From Apilactobacillus zhangqiuensis (GTDB taxonomy: Bacteria > Bacillota > Bacilli > Lactobacillales > Lactobacillaceae): a stretch of 64,000 nucleotides of DNA. The position numbers and the translations under genes were made by a program. Of the stretch, positions 18,422 to 28,248 are shown one piece after another (position 1 is the first letter of the stretch; each line of letters starts with the position of its first letter). The stretch lies in assembly GCF_019656215.1 (NCBI RefSeq), contig NZ_BPLK01000001.1, positions 124,001-188,000 on the forward strand. The letters are read 5' to 3'. The notes beneath the pieces were generated by a model. That model did not search any database. It saw only the letters and a program-made list of their open reading frames with translations, and was not told the DNA's origin.

Positions 18422-19863
18422 ATCTTAGCTCTCCTTTTTACCCAGTTTGATAGCCAAGTTAATAGGGTAATCACAATTAGGTAGATAATTGCAACCATTG
18501 CCCAAACTTTGAACCCTTCAAGGTTTCTAGCGATGATAATCTTACCAGTTTGAGTAAGTTCTAGAATGCCGATAATTGATAGGATTGAAGTATCCTTCAA
18601 GGTAATGATGAATTGGTTAATGAATGATGGAACCATTAACTTAACACCTTGAGGTAGGATAACCTTTCTCATTGACTTACCGAATGGTAAACCAAGTGAT
18701 CGAGCGGCTTCCATTTGACCTTTATCAACTGATTCAATACCACCCTTAACAAAGGCAGCAATGTATGCACCTTCATCTAACATCAACGTGATAACCCCAG
18801 CTACGAAAGCAGGAATTCTAGTACCAGTTAATGTAGGAATACCAGTGTAGATGAATAATGCTAGAACCAATAGAGGCATACCTCTAAATAAGTAGATAAT
18901 AGTTGATGACAACCAACGGAAGAACTTGATTGGTAGTACACCAAATAGTCCAAAGATTACACCAAAGATTGTAGCGAAGAAGATTGAAACAATTGTTAAC
19001 CATAGGGTTTGTAGGAAACCTTGCCATAGGAAAGTCTTGTTTTGCTTTAAGATACCAAAGAATGAGTGAGTATCAGCAGCATTTTTCTTAGCATTTAAGT
19101 ATCTATCAATAATCTTTTTGTATTCACCGTTCTTCTTTAAGTGAGCTAGACCAGTGTTGAACTTCTTTAATAGTTCTTGGTTAGTACCTTTTTTAACACC
19201 AAATGCAACTGGAGTACCAGCGGCTGGTTTAGTAACGATTTTTAGTTTAGTACCTTGGTTGATACCGTACTTTAATACGGGTTCGTCATCGAAACATGCT
19301 ACTGAGTTACCAGTTAACACATCTTCGTAGACGTTACTTGAATCATCAAAAGTACTAATCTTAAATCCATATTTCTTTTGAATTGATTGTGCGTATTGAG
19401 CACCGGTAGTACCAGTCTTAACTGCGACTGTCTTACCACGTAGATCATTTAGACCTTTAATGTTGTCGGTATTTTGGGATACTGCCATAACAACACCTGA
19501 GTTGTAGTAAGGATCTGAGAAATCAAATGAACCTTTACGTTCAGGGGTTACGGACATACCCGCAACCATACCATTTAGTTGTCCTGCTTGAACGGATTGG
19601 ATTAATCCACTAAAACTGGAAGCTTTCCAATTAATTTTGAAATGTTGGTCTTTTGCAATTGCGTTGAATAAATCAATATCGATACCAACATATTTATTGT
19701 TGTCGTTTGCAAATTCAAATGGTGGGAATGTAACATCCATACCAATTTGGTAAGTCTTTTCTGCAGCGTGTGATTTAGTAGGCGCTGAGAATAAACCGAA
19801 TGCAACGACGAATCCAACAGTTAATGCCATTAACCATCGAATTACTGATGAATGTCGCTTCAT
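18418..19863 (-). CDS. Amino-acid ABC transporter, fused substrate-binding protein and permease (GlnP type)
   Basis: 481 residues: signal peptide (1-34, ending SHAAEKTY), one periplasmic-binding type II domain (about 35-265), then a permease with five or so membrane helices (about 280-481) carrying the EAA loop [20 protein letters not shown]. Many lactic GlnP proteins have two tandem binding domains; this has one. The fusion keeps the binding protein tethered to its channel. It forms an operon with the ATPase. AAAGGGGT precedes the ATG. Confidence 0.92.
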   Translation of the reverse strand: MKRHSSVIRWLMALTVGFVVAFGLFSAPTKSHAAEKTYQIGMDVTFPPFEFANDNNKYVGIDIDLFNAIAKDQHFKINWKASSFSGLIQSVQAGQLNGMVAGMSVTPERKGSFDFSDPYYNSGVVMAVSQNTDNIKGLNDLRGKTVAVKTGTTGAQYAQSIQKKYGFKISTFDDSSNVYEDVLTGNSVACFDDEPVLKYGINQGTKLKIVTKPAAGTPVAFGVKKGTNQELLKKFNTGLAHLKKNGEYKKIIDRYLNAKKNAADTHSFFGILKQNKTFLWQGFLQTLWLTIVSIFFATIFGVIFGLFGVLPIKFFRWLSSTIIYLFRGMPLLVLALFIYTGIPTLTGTRIPAFVAGVITLMLDEGAYIAAFVKGGIESVDKGQMEAARSLGLPFGKSMRKVILPQGVKLMVPSFINQFIITLKDTSILSIIGILELTQTGKIIIARNLEGFKVWAMVAIIYLIVITLLTWLSNWVKRRAKI

Positions 19864-20113
19864 TAGTAAAACCCCTTTTCAAAGTAATATTTCTTTTCCA
19901 CGTTATATTTCATAACATTGTATGTTCTTATCATATCAGAACCGGCGTGCATTGTATATCTGAAAAAGTGATTTTTTTAAAAAAGTTAAGTTTTGATGTC
20001 ATAAAACATAACATATTGATGGATGTATAAGTTAAAAGACAAAATTTTATAAAAATTTTACCTTTGATCAAACCCATATATATCAAGGGGTTCCAGCTCT
20101 CATGTTAGGAAAA
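19864..20113. other. Intergenic region between divergent ABC operon and clpL
   Basis: AT-rich; contains promoters for both directions. I see no further gene here. Confidence 0.4.
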
Positions 20114-20130
20114 GGTCAAAAAAGGTCAAA
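20114..20130 (+). promoter_or_regulatory. CtsR operator
   Basis: GGTCAAA-AAA-GGTCAAA, a perfect match to the CtsR tandem heptad with 3-nt spacer, upstream of the clpL promoter region. It predicts heat-inducible, CtsR-repressed expression. Confidence 0.9.
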
Positions 20131-20276
20131 AAATAGTATTGAATTATGTAAATTAGGTGGTATTATATTCTTTGGATAAGGAAATAAGCGAACAACGAAA
20201 AGCCTTATCTAATACATGCCATGTTTGGCTAATGTATTTTAAAATAAAATATTATATGAAATGTGAGGGATGTACT

Positions 20277-22373
20277 ATGGCAAGAAGTCCATTTGATCCA
20301 TTTAACGATGATTTTGATAAAATTTTTAACCAATTTTTAGGCGATACAGGTAACTCAAATGCCCAACGTCGATACATGATTAATGGTCAAGAAGTTACCC
20401 CAGAGCAATTAGAACAACTAAGAAGAAGTGGCCAACTACAAGGTGGTCAACCTAATACCCAACAAAAAGCTGCATCTAATAAGGGAGGCATTCTTGAAAA
20501 GTTAGGTAGAAACTTAACACAAGAAGCTAGAGATAATAAGTTAGACCCAGTAATTGGAAGAGACAAGGAAATCCAAGAAACTGCTGAAGTATTATCTAGA
20601 AGAATCAAGAATAACCCTGTATTAGTTGGTGACGCCGGTGTCGGTAAGACTGCCGTTGTTGAAGGTTTAGCTCAAGCAATTGTTAAGGGTGACGTACCTG
20701 CATCAATTAAGAATAAGGAAGTTATTAGTATTGATATCTCTGGTCTAGAAGCCGGAACTCAATACCGTGGTAGCTTTGAAGAAAATATTCAAAACTTAAT
20801 TAAGGAAGTTCAAGAAAAGGGTAATGTTATCCTATTCTTCGATGAAATCCACCAAATCTTAGGTGCTGGTAATGCCGGCGACGAAAGTGGATCCAAGGGA
20901 TTAGCAGACATTATCAAGCCTGCATTATCTCGTGGCGAAATTACCGTTATCGGTGCTACTACCCAAGATGAATACAGAAACACAATTTTAAAGGACGCTG
21001 CTTTGTCACGTCGTTTCAACGAAGTACAAATTAAGGCACCAAGCGAAGAAACTACTTTAGCAATCTTGAAGGGTATTCGTCCATTATATGAAGAACACCA
21101 CAATGTGATTTTACCTGACGAAGTATTGAAGGCTGCTGTAGATTACTCAGTTCAATACATTCCACAAAGAAGTCTACCTGATAAGGCTATTGACTTAGTT
21201 GATATGACAGCTGCACACTTGGCTGCTCAACATCCAGTCTTCGATCAAAAACAAATTGAAGACGAAATTGAAGAAGAGAAAAAAGCTCAAGAAGATGCTG
21301 CAGCAAAGGAAGATTATGAATCAGCATTAAATCACAAGAACAAGATTGAAGAACTACAAAAGCAAATTGACAACAAGAGTGACGAAAAGAAAGTCACTGC
21401 TACTGTCAACGATGTTGCTAAGTCAGTTGAAAGATTGACTGGTGTTCCTGTTGCTAAGATGAGTAGCACTGACATCGAAAGATTAAAGACTATGGGTGAC
21501 CGTCTAAAGGGCAAGGTAATTGGCCAAGACGAAGCTGTTGCTGCAGTCGCTCGTGCTATCCGTAGAAACCGTGCTGGTTTTGACGAAGGTAACCGTCCAA
21601 TTGGTTCATTCTTATTCGTAGGTCCTACTGGTGTAGGTAAGACAGAACTTGCTAAGCAATTAGCTAAGGACATGTTTGGTAACAAGAACAACATTATCCG
21701 TCTAGATATGTCAGAATATTCCGACCCAACTGCTGTTTCCAAGTTGATTGGTGCTTCAGCTGGATACGTTGGATACAACGATAACAACAATACCTTGACT
21801 GAAAAGGTTCGTAGAAACCCATACTCAATCGTATTACTAGATGAAATCGAAAAGGCTAACCCTCAAGTTCTAACACTTCTATTACAAGTATTAGACGATG
21901 GTCGTTTAACAGACGGTCAAGGAAATGTGGTTAACTTCAAGAACACCGTTGTAATTGCTACTTCAAACGCCGGATTCGGTAACGAAGCACTTACTGGTGA
22001 TGACGATAAGGATAAGAAGTTAATGGATCGTCTAGCTCCATACTTCCGTCCAGAATTCTTAAACAGATTCAACGCAATCGTTGAATTCTCTCACCTAACA
22101 AAGGATGACTTGAAAGAAATTGTCGACTTAATGTTAGCAGATGTAAATGCTACATTAGCTAAGAAAGGCATGGATGTTGTCGTATCAGATGACGTTAAGG
22201 ACCACTTAATCGAACAAGGATACGACGAAGCCATGGGAGCTCGTCCACTACGTCGTGTAGTTGAACAAGAAATCAGAGACAAGATTACTGACTTCTACCT
22301 AGACCATGAAGACATTAAGCACTTAAAGGCCGAAATGGAAGATGGTACTGTCGTAATTAGTGAAAACAAGTAA
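20277..22373 (+). CDS. clpL: ATP-dependent Clp protease-family chaperone ClpL
   Basis: 698-residue HSP100/Clp ATPase that disaggregates stress-damaged protein. The N-terminus is short and unusual for Clp proteins ([15 protein letters not shown], then [20 protein letters not shown]), typical of ClpL, with neither the ClpA/C N-domain nor the ClpE zinc finger. Two AAA+ modules follow, with Walker A GDAGVGKT and GPTGVGKT, Walker B FFDEIH and LLDEIE, and a short coiled middle domain between. ATG 20277 has TGAGGGA 7 nt upstream; a 40-codon upstream extension has no ribosome site and is rejected. ClpL lacks a ClpP-binding loop in most species. Regulation: CtsR operator 147 bp upstream. Confidence 0.93.
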   Translation: MARSPFDPFNDDFDKIFNQFLGDTGNSNAQRRYMINGQEVTPEQLEQLRRSGQLQGGQPNTQQKAASNKGGILEKLGRNLTQEARDNKLDPVIGRDKEIQETAEVLSRRIKNNPVLVGDAGVGKTAVVEGLAQAIVKGDVPASIKNKEVISIDISGLEAGTQYRGSFEENIQNLIKEVQEKGNVILFFDEIHQILGAGNAGDESGSKGLADIIKPALSRGEITVIGATTQDEYRNTILKDAALSRRFNEVQIKAPSEETTLAILKGIRPLYEEHHNVILPDEVLKAAVDYSVQYIPQRSLPDKAIDLVDMTAAHLAAQHPVFDQKQIEDEIEEEKKAQEDAAAKEDYESALNHKNKIEELQKQIDNKSDEKKVTATVNDVAKSVERLTGVPVAKMSSTDIERLKTMGDRLKGKVIGQDEAVAAVARAIRRNRAGFDEGNRPIGSFLFVGPTGVGKTELAKQLAKDMFGNKNNIIRLDMSEYSDPTAVSKLIGASAGYVGYNDNNNTLTEKVRRNPYSIVLLDEIEKANPQVLTLLLQVLDDGRLTDGQGNVVNFKNTVVIATSNAGFGNEALTGDDDKDKKLMDRLAPYFRPEFLNRFNAIVEFSHLTKDDLKEIVDLMLADVNATLAKKGMDVVVSDDVKDHLIEQGYDEAMGARPLRRVVEQEIRDKITDFYLDHEDIKHLKAEMEDGTVVISENK

Positions 22374-22383
22374 TCTGAATAAT

Positions 22384-22421
22384 AAAAAGAGACCGTTTGG
22401 TAGGAATGGTCTCTTTTTTTA
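22384..22421 (+). terminator. Terminator of clpL
   Basis: Stem AAAAGAGACC / GGTCTCTTTT with a 13-nt loop and T-run. Confidence 0.8.
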
Positions 22422-22470
22422 TATTGATGATATATAATGAAATCAATAATTAATCAAAAAGGAGATTCGC

Positions 22471-23238
22471 ATGCCACTACAATATTCTTTTGAGATTACA
22501 CCCAACATTGATCAAGCTAATCTGGATGGTTTATTAAAACTAAATCCGGAATTTATCTCGATTACCGATAGAAACCATGACATGGATAACTTGCTTCAAA
22601 GTATTCAAATTGCCGACTACATCCATGCCAACTCATCTGTTGATGTCGTCATTCATCTGACCGGAATTGATAAGGATGAAAAACGAGTCCAAGAAATGAT
22701 TGATTTAATGCAACAACACGATATCCACAGTGTACTGGCGATACGTGGGGATAAGTTATCGCAAAATGATACGGCGGTGACATTTACACATGCTGATCGA
22801 CTAGTTGAATTTATCAAACAACAATATCCACATGTGAATATTGTAGGCACTTGCTACTTAAATAGTAGTGACGAAGAAATGAAATGGTTGAGACAAAAGA
22901 TTGAAAAGGGATGCACGAATCTGATTTCGCAGTTTAGCTTTGACACGAATGATTACGTTGATTATTTAAACCAAATTGAAATCGAGACACCAATCTGGTT
23001 TGGTATTATGCCGGTAATCTCAAAATCACAGGCACAAAAGATGCTGAACTTAACGCATTCGACCGCTCCAGATAAACTAAGTGTTTTGCTGAATCAGCAC
23101 GACGATGAGTTCGGCGATGATGGTGTGCAATACACTGCTGGAATGATTAATAAAATCAGACAAGCTGGTGTTAATCACATTCATTTGTATTCATTAAATA
23201 ATGCGGAAAATACCGAAAAAATCATTAATAAAATTTAG
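22471..23238 (+). CDS. Methylenetetrahydrofolate reductase-like protein
   Basis: 255 residues matching the MetF TIM barrel: FEITPN at the start (catalytic Glu region), NPEFISIT, VVIHLTGIDKDE, VLAIRGDKL, and CTNLISQFSFDTNDYVDYLN, then PIWFGIMPVISKSQ. Family members are nearer 290 residues, so this is a compact version with short N- and C-ends. It would make 5-methyl-THF from 5,10-methylene-THF with FAD. It is monocistronic, with no methionine synthase gene nearby, so its role in methionine synthesis cannot be confirmed. GGAGAT precedes the ATG. Confidence 0.8.
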   Translation: MPLQYSFEITPNIDQANLDGLLKLNPEFISITDRNHDMDNLLQSIQIADYIHANSSVDVVIHLTGIDKDEKRVQEMIDLMQQHDIHSVLAIRGDKLSQNDTAVTFTHADRLVEFIKQQYPHVNIVGTCYLNSSDEEMKWLRQKIEKGCTNLISQFSFDTNDYVDYLNQIEIETPIWFGIMPVISKSQAQKMLNLTHSTAPDKLSVLLNQHDDEFGDDGVQYTAGMINKIRQAGVNHIHLYSLNNAENTEKIINKI

Positions 23239-23243
23239 CGCAC

Positions 23244-23273
23244 AAAAAAAGACGCCCTTCGGCGTCTTTTTTT
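23244..23273. terminator. Bidirectional terminator
   Basis: Stem AAAAGACGCC / GGCGTCTTTT with a CTTC loop between convergent genes. Confidence 0.85.
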
Positions 23274-23298
23274 ATACACACATCATCTAAAAGAGAGA

Positions 23299-24927
23299 TT
23301 AATACTTAGGTTCCCACTTAGTATCTTCGATAGCTTGGTCAACATCCTTGATGTCTTCACGTGTAAGACCACGTTTTACCGCGCTATCGGCAACGGCCTT
23401 AGCTACAGTAGTTGAGAATTGATCCAACTTAGAAACTGGAGGTAAGACAGCAGCACCTGGTTTGTCAGTGTCGACAATACCACCAAGTGAGTGGGCAGCT
23501 GCGGAAATCATTTCGTCATCTAGAACAGTTGCTGTAGCAGCAATTGCACCTAGACCTAGACCTGGGTATACAAGGGCGTTGTTAGCTTGACCGATTTGGT
23601 AAGTAGTACCGTTGTATTCAATATCGTTAACTGGGATACCAGTACCGATAAGAGCTTTACCGTCAGTCCATTTTAGTAGATCTTCAGCCTTAGCTTCAGC
23701 CAACTTAGTTGGGTTTGAGATAGGGAAGATGATTGGACGTTCAGTGTGAGCAGCCATATCCTTAATGATTTCTTCAGTGAAAGTGTTTGGTTGAGTTGAA
23801 GTACCAACTAGGATAGTTGGGTGAACTTCTTTAACAACTGCTTCTAGAGTAGTTAGTGAATCTGCGTTATCAAATTCGCTACGGCTTCTAGCAAATGGTT
23901 TTTGTTGAGGAGTCAAAGTATCGTCGTCATCGAACAATAGACCTTGCTTATCAACTAGGTAGAAGTGCTTCTTAGCTTCTTCTGGGTCCATACCTTGTTG
24001 TACGAATTCATCGTATACACGAGAAACGATACCAGTACCGGCTGAACCTGCACCAAATGATACGTAGATTTGGTCCTTCATTTCTTCACCAGAAATGTTT
24101 AAGGCACCTAAGATACCTGCTAGAACGATGATACCAGTACCTTGGATATCATCGTTGAATACAGTGTACTTGTCTTTGTATCTGTCTAGAATTTCAGCAG
24201 CGTTGCTACGACCGAAGTCTTCGAAATGTAGGTACATTTCTGGGAACATTTCTTCAGCGTCTTCTACGAAAGTATCAACGAACTTGTGGTATTTTTCACC
24301 GTAAACACGTTCGTGTCTGTTACCTAAGTACATTGGGTCCTTAAGTAATTCTTCGTTGTTAGTACCAGCATCTAGCACAACAGGTAGAACTTGGCTAGGA
24401 TCGATACCAGCAGCAGCAGTGTAAACCATTAGTTTACCAACAGCGATATCAACACCGTTAGTAGCCCAGTCACCAATACCTAAGATACCTTCAGCATCAG
24501 TAACTACGATTAGACGGATGTCTCTTCCTTCAGCGGCATTCTTTAATGAAGTCTTGATTGAATCTAGATCATCATCGATTGATAAGAATGTAGCGTTTTG
24601 TGGTTGAACGAATAGTTCACTGTAGTTTTCAATAGTTTCAGCGATTGTTGGATCGTATACGATTGGCATAAATTCAACAACGTGTTGTGAGAATAACTTG
24701 TAGAATAGAACACGGTTTTCGTTAAATAGAGTCATTAAGAAAACACGTTTTTCTAAATCTGATGGTTTGCTTTGGAATTGAGCGTAAGCTTGATCCACTT
24801 GTTCTTGTAAAGTTTGAACGTATGGTGGAAGCATTCCTTCTAAACCAAGTTCTTTTCTTTCTTCTTTAGTAAATGCAGTACCCTTATTCTTGAAAGGATT
24901 GTTTAAAATATCATATCCAAAAGACAT
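23299..24927 (-). CDS. mleA: Malolactic enzyme
   Basis: 542 residues of the malic enzyme family. It decarboxylates L-malate to L-lactate with NAD+ and Mn2+, giving acid resistance and proton-motive force. Seen: the N-terminal [20 protein letters not shown], the metal/substrate region [10 protein letters not shown] and [11 protein letters not shown], and the NAD-binding [10 protein letters not shown]. Assignment as malolactic rather than malic enzyme rests on the overall likeness and on the divergent LysR regulator, as at mle loci. No malate permease is adjacent in the window, although mle loci commonly have one. Confidence 0.88.
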   Translation of the reverse strand: MSFGYDILNNPFKNKGTAFTKEERKELGLEGMLPPYVQTLQEQVDQAYAQFQSKPSDLEKRVFLMTLFNENRVLFYKLFSQHVVEFMPIVYDPTIAETIENYSELFVQPQNATFLSIDDDLDSIKTSLKNAAEGRDIRLIVVTDAEGILGIGDWATNGVDIAVGKLMVYTAAAGIDPSQVLPVVLDAGTNNEELLKDPMYLGNRHERVYGEKYHKFVDTFVEDAEEMFPEMYLHFEDFGRSNAAEILDRYKDKYTVFNDDIQGTGIIVLAGILGALNISGEEMKDQIYVSFGAGSAGTGIVSRVYDEFVQQGMDPEEAKKHFYLVDKQGLLFDDDDTLTPQQKPFARSRSEFDNADSLTTLEAVVKEVHPTILVGTSTQPNTFTEEIIKDMAAHTERPIIFPISNPTKLAEAKAEDLLKWTDGKALIGTGIPVNDIEYNGTTYQIGQANNALVYPGLGLGAIAATATVLDDEMISAAAHSLGGIVDTDKPGAAVLPPVSKLDQFSTTVAKAVADSAVKRGLTREDIKDVDQAIEDTKWEPKY

Positions 24928-25003
24928 AGTACTTACCTCTTTTCATAATTTATACATAGATAATAATACATGGGTATTTTTATAGTCAAAACTTAGTGTT
25001 ATA

Positions 25004-25018
25004 ATAAATATAATTTAT
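25004..25018. promoter_or_regulatory. Possible LysR (MleR) box
   Basis: ATAAATATAATTTAT fits the T-N11-A dyad of LysR regulators and lies between divergent mleA and mleR. Confidence 0.45.
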
Positions 25019-25064
25019 ATCTAAAAATAAAACCCTTTTATATCAACGCTGGGAGGCGTTTTTT

Positions 25065-25946
25065 ATGAACACAAGAGACCTAGAATATTTTATAAGCTTA
25101 ACAGAATTAAAAGTTTTTTCGAAAGTCGCTGAAGAATTTAAAGTGAGTCAACCTACCATTACTTTTGCTCTTCAACGATTGGAAAAAGAGATGGATGCTA
25201 AGTTGATTATCAGACATCGTACCCATGGTGACCTCATTATAACCGATAGTGGAAAACAATTGTTGAACCACGCTCAGGCAATCATTCGTCATTTTGACGT
25301 TGCTAAGCGAAATATCGCCAACTTAAAAGCCAAAAAAGTTTCAATCGGACTACCACCAATTATTGAAACTAGATACTTTCCTACAATAGCTCAACATTTG
25401 AAGGAAAGAAAATTATTAAACAGTATTATTACCTATGAATACGGTTCAGAAACAACCAAATCTGCCTTGAAGAACGGGGAATTAGATTTAGCATTACTTG
25501 GTTCTAACAACCCATTGGAAGATCCAGACATCGAAACAGAAGAAATCGAAAGAATTCCATTCTGCGCGTATGTTTCCAAGGATCATCCACTAGCTAATGA
25601 AGGAAAAATTCACTTTGCTGACCTAGCCAAGGAAGACTTTGTACTATTTAAACAAGGTTTTACCCAAAACGAATCCTTTAACCAATTGGCTAAACGAAAT
25701 TCATTCCATCCAAACGTGATTTTCAGATCAAATGAAACAAACAACATTATGAGTTTGATTTCTAACAACGTTGGTGTCGGATTCTTTAACTCATTGGTGC
25801 AAGTGCCAGATGGGGTAGTTAAATTGGACTTCTTAGATGAAGACATGCCAATGTTTGTTACCAATCTGGTTTACTTAAAGTCCCATTACTTCAATGATTT
25901 CCAAAAGGAAGTCTTGGATGTCATCAGGGAATCGCTTAAAAAATAA
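25065..25946 (+). CDS. mleR: LysR-family regulator MleR
   Basis: 293 residues: N-terminal helix-turn-helix (TRDLEYFISLTELKVFSKVA then FKVSQPTITFALQRLEKEM) and a C-terminal effector-binding domain of the periplasmic-binding fold. It diverges from the malolactic gene with 137 bp between, the arrangement of malate-induced mle loci, so activation of mleA by malate is inferred. GGGAGG precedes the ATG. Confidence 0.88.
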   Translation: MNTRDLEYFISLTELKVFSKVAEEFKVSQPTITFALQRLEKEMDAKLIIRHRTHGDLIITDSGKQLLNHAQAIIRHFDVAKRNIANLKAKKVSIGLPPIIETRYFPTIAQHLKERKLLNSIITYEYGSETTKSALKNGELDLALLGSNNPLEDPDIETEEIERIPFCAYVSKDHPLANEGKIHFADLAKEDFVLFKQGFTQNESFNQLAKRNSFHPNVIFRSNETNNIMSLISNNVGVGFFNSLVQVPDGVVKLDFLDEDMPMFVTNLVYLKSHYFNDFQKEVLDVIRESLKK

Positions 25947-25980
25947 ATAAAAAAGCCCAAGCGAAAGCTTAGGCTTTTTT
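25947..25980 (+). terminator. Terminator of mleR
   Basis: Stem AAAAAGCCCAAGC / GCTTAGGCTTTTTT with GAAA loop. Confidence 0.8.
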
Positions 25981-25991
25981 GCATGTTATTT

Positions 25992-26118
25992 TTATTTAAA
26001 TGTATAATATATACATGCAATAATTGATGCTAATAATCCTATATCGACCATAGCAAATGACCAATAAATCATTTTTTGATAATCTTTATATATATTTGGA
26101 TTAATCCCTTTTTTTCTA
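25992..26118 (-). pseudogene. 3' fragment of a duplicated membrane-protein gene
   Basis: Minus-strand reading gives GINPNIYKDYQKMIYWSFAM then VDIGLLASIIACIYYTFK-stop. This is clearly related to the C-terminus of the intact 140-residue protein at 27302 (NINPNIYKYHKKTAYWLFSL then GNIGLLLEIID). Only the last 40 or so codons remain; a TAG cuts the frame on the upstream side, where sequence changes to the DUF1906 gene on the other strand. It marks a recombination junction near 26118. Confidence 0.7.
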
Positions 26119-27227
26119 CTTATCAAGATGGTGGATGGGATGAGGACTATTTTACCTACGAACAAGGCGTAATGGATGCTAAAAAAGCTAAAAGTGCTGC
26201 TTTGGAATTAGGTTTTCCTAGAGGGACTAATATTTATTTTGCAGTTGATGTAGATATTCAAGACGGTGACATTAATAGTACAGTTGTTAGATACTTTAAA
26301 GGTATTAATAATCAAATGTCATTCTATAATACCTGTGTTTATGGAACTAGAAATGTTGCCTTGCATGTTATTAATCATGACTATGCAAAATATGCATTTG
26401 TTTCAGATATGTCTAGTGGTTATAGCGGAAATTTAGCTTTTCCTATGCCTAAAGAATGGTCTTTTGATCAATTTGTTGAATATTCAATTGGTAACTTAGA
26501 CATTGATCAAGTAGCATCTTCAGGTAAAGACGAAGCTGTATCTAAATTTGGAATTACTGAAGAAGAGTATGCTACTGATTGGGCAGCGAATATTTGTAAT
26601 ATTTTTGCACCGTTCAAGTATGGAAACGTTAGTTTATCAAGTGACGTGTCAAAAGACTTACAATTAAACGAAAACGTAGAAATGATTTTAAAGTTAGCTT
26701 ATGGCGCATCCGTGGGAAATACAAAAGGAATCAATATCTTTAAACTTGGCGTTAAAGACGGAAAAATTAATAGTACCGAAGAAATTTTTGATAAAGCTAA
26801 CGATATAATCATTGGAAGTATGAATGAAAAAATTAGTTCAGCTTTAAACTATTTTGCTAGCAAAATAGAGAATGGTTATATAAAAGTTTTACTTGCTACT
26901 AAAGGAGAAAAAGTAGGATTAACTTTATCTTTAGCAAATAGTGTAAATTTAAATTCTCAAGAAGATTTTAATATGGGGCTAGATATAACTTTTCTTATCG
27001 ATCCGATGAATTTGGCCAAAGAAATTTTGGATAGCATTTTTGAGAGTGTAAGCACGTCTGCGGTAACTATATTGCGTGGAGTATCTAGTACTCTTGATGG
27101 AATTATTTCATGGGCTGTAGATGGAATTAAGAATGCTATGTCACAAGATAATTATTCTGAAAATAGTGCATATGGGTTTGCTTTTATTTTATTATTTGTT
27201 TTTTTTGCTTTTGCAGCTGTAGCTTAG
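26119..27227 (+). pseudogene. 5'-truncated DUF1906 glycoside hydrolase-like gene
   Basis: The frame encodes the second half of a DUF1906 (Rv2525c-like, GH25-like TIM barrel) domain: YQDGGWDEDYFTYEQGVMDA, GTNIYFAVDVDIQDGD, VYGTRNVALHVIN, FVSDMSSGYSGN and WSFDQFVEYS. The first strands with the catalytic Asp are missing. A roughly 200-residue tail follows, ending in a hydrophobic helix (FAFILLFVFFAFAAVA). The frame can be opened from a TTG at 26076, but those 15 codons come from the antisense of the neighbouring fragment and no ribosome site precedes them. In intact relatives this is a secreted peptidoglycan-related protein; here it is probably not made. Confidence 0.7.
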
Positions 27228-27244
27228 TATTATAATTATGTATT

Positions 27245-27292
27245 ATAAAAAGTGCACCTCAATTTTACTTAATTGAAGGTGCACTTTTTTAA
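27245..27292. terminator. Bidirectional terminator
   Basis: Long stem AAAAAGTGCACCTCAATT / AATTGAAGGTGCACTTTTTT, one bulge, between convergent frames. Confidence 0.85.
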
Positions 27293-27301
27293 TATGTCGA
27301 T

Positions 27302-27724
27302 TTATAAAATATGATGTATACAATCAATGATTTCTAGCAACAATCCTATGTTACCAAGGGAAAATAACCAATAAGCCGTTTTTTTATGATATTTATATAT
27401 ATTTGGATTAATATTGCTTTTTTTAATAAATATCATATACAAACATTCGCTGATAATAGCGGACATTGTTATTAATATAATTATTATAAGAGTTTCGTTA
27501 GATGCAAATAGCATGTTAAACATCGATGCTATCATTAGCCCGCAAATTAATCCTAAAATCATAAAAGAACGATTACTAAATTTCTTTTTTTTCTTTACTT
27601 CTTCGGAATAGGTATTATATTTGTTTTTAATTTGCTTAAGATACTTTATATTTTTTATACATTTAACTGCTATAAAAATACCCAGAATATAGAGTACAAG
27701 ATTTAAAATAGTTTTCAGCCCCAA
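27302..27724 (-). CDS. Small integral membrane protein, unknown function
   Basis: 140 residues with about four membrane helices (LNLVLYILGIFIAV, SFMILGLICGLMIASMFNML, LIIIILITMSAIISECLYMI, YWLFSLGNIGLLLEIID) and a Lys-rich loop (EEVKKKKKF). TTG 27724 is the best start, without a convincing ribosome site. A fragment of a paralogue lies 1.2 kb away at 25992, so the gene was once duplicated around the DUF1906 gene. Family not recognised; an immunity-type protein is possible but unsupported. Confidence 0.55.
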   Translation of the reverse strand: MGLKTILNLVLYILGIFIAVKCIKNIKYLKQIKNKYNTYSEEVKKKKKFSNRSFMILGLICGLMIASMFNMLFASNETLIIIILITMSAIISECLYMIFIKKSNINPNIYKYHKKTAYWLFSLGNIGLLLEIIDCIHHIL

Positions 27725-28248
27725 TTCTAATAAGTAATTAAGTGTTAATTGTTATTTTAACATAATTTATTGTTGTTAAACAGGAAGGATATTAAGTGGA
27801 ATGCTCTTTTGGAGTGCTTGGGTATTTACTCACAATGCATCAATAAAAGGATGAAAGTAAAAAAGGATGAAAGTAAGACTTTTTACCCAATTGAATTCTT
27901 ATCCAATATTTTTCAATTTAAAAATTGTCAACGTCGTCATCTGATTGAACATAGAGTCTACCATATTTTTCACAAACTTATTGCATAAAGTGCATTAATA
28001 AACATATTGGAATTGTTATATAATATCTTATTTTAAAGAAAATCATACATAATAAAAAAATACCAATCTATAAATGATGCCAATTTTTTATATTTTAGTG
28101 ACAAATAGTTTAAAATAATCAAAAAATAATTAAACATTTCAATAAATACTTAAATTTATCATAGCTAATTTAATCTTATAAATACTGTTTTCACAATCCT
28201 TTTGTCCTAAAATACATTATGAATTTTAGAAAAAAAGGAGTGAATATT
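27725..28248. other. AT-rich intergenic region upstream of surface protein
   Basis: About 520 bp. A 72-codon plus-strand frame (27770-27988) exists but lacks a good ribosome site and recognisable content. The remainder is very AT-rich and presumably holds the promoter of the surface-protein gene. Confidence 0.4.

Noticed and set aside
20157-20276. 40-codon N-terminal extension of ClpL
   Set aside because: No ribosome site, content unlike any Clp protein, and ATG 20277 has a good site and the normal ClpL start.
27770-27988. 72-codon plus-strand frame
   Set aside because: No convincing ribosome site or recognisable content; AT-rich region where such frames arise by chance.
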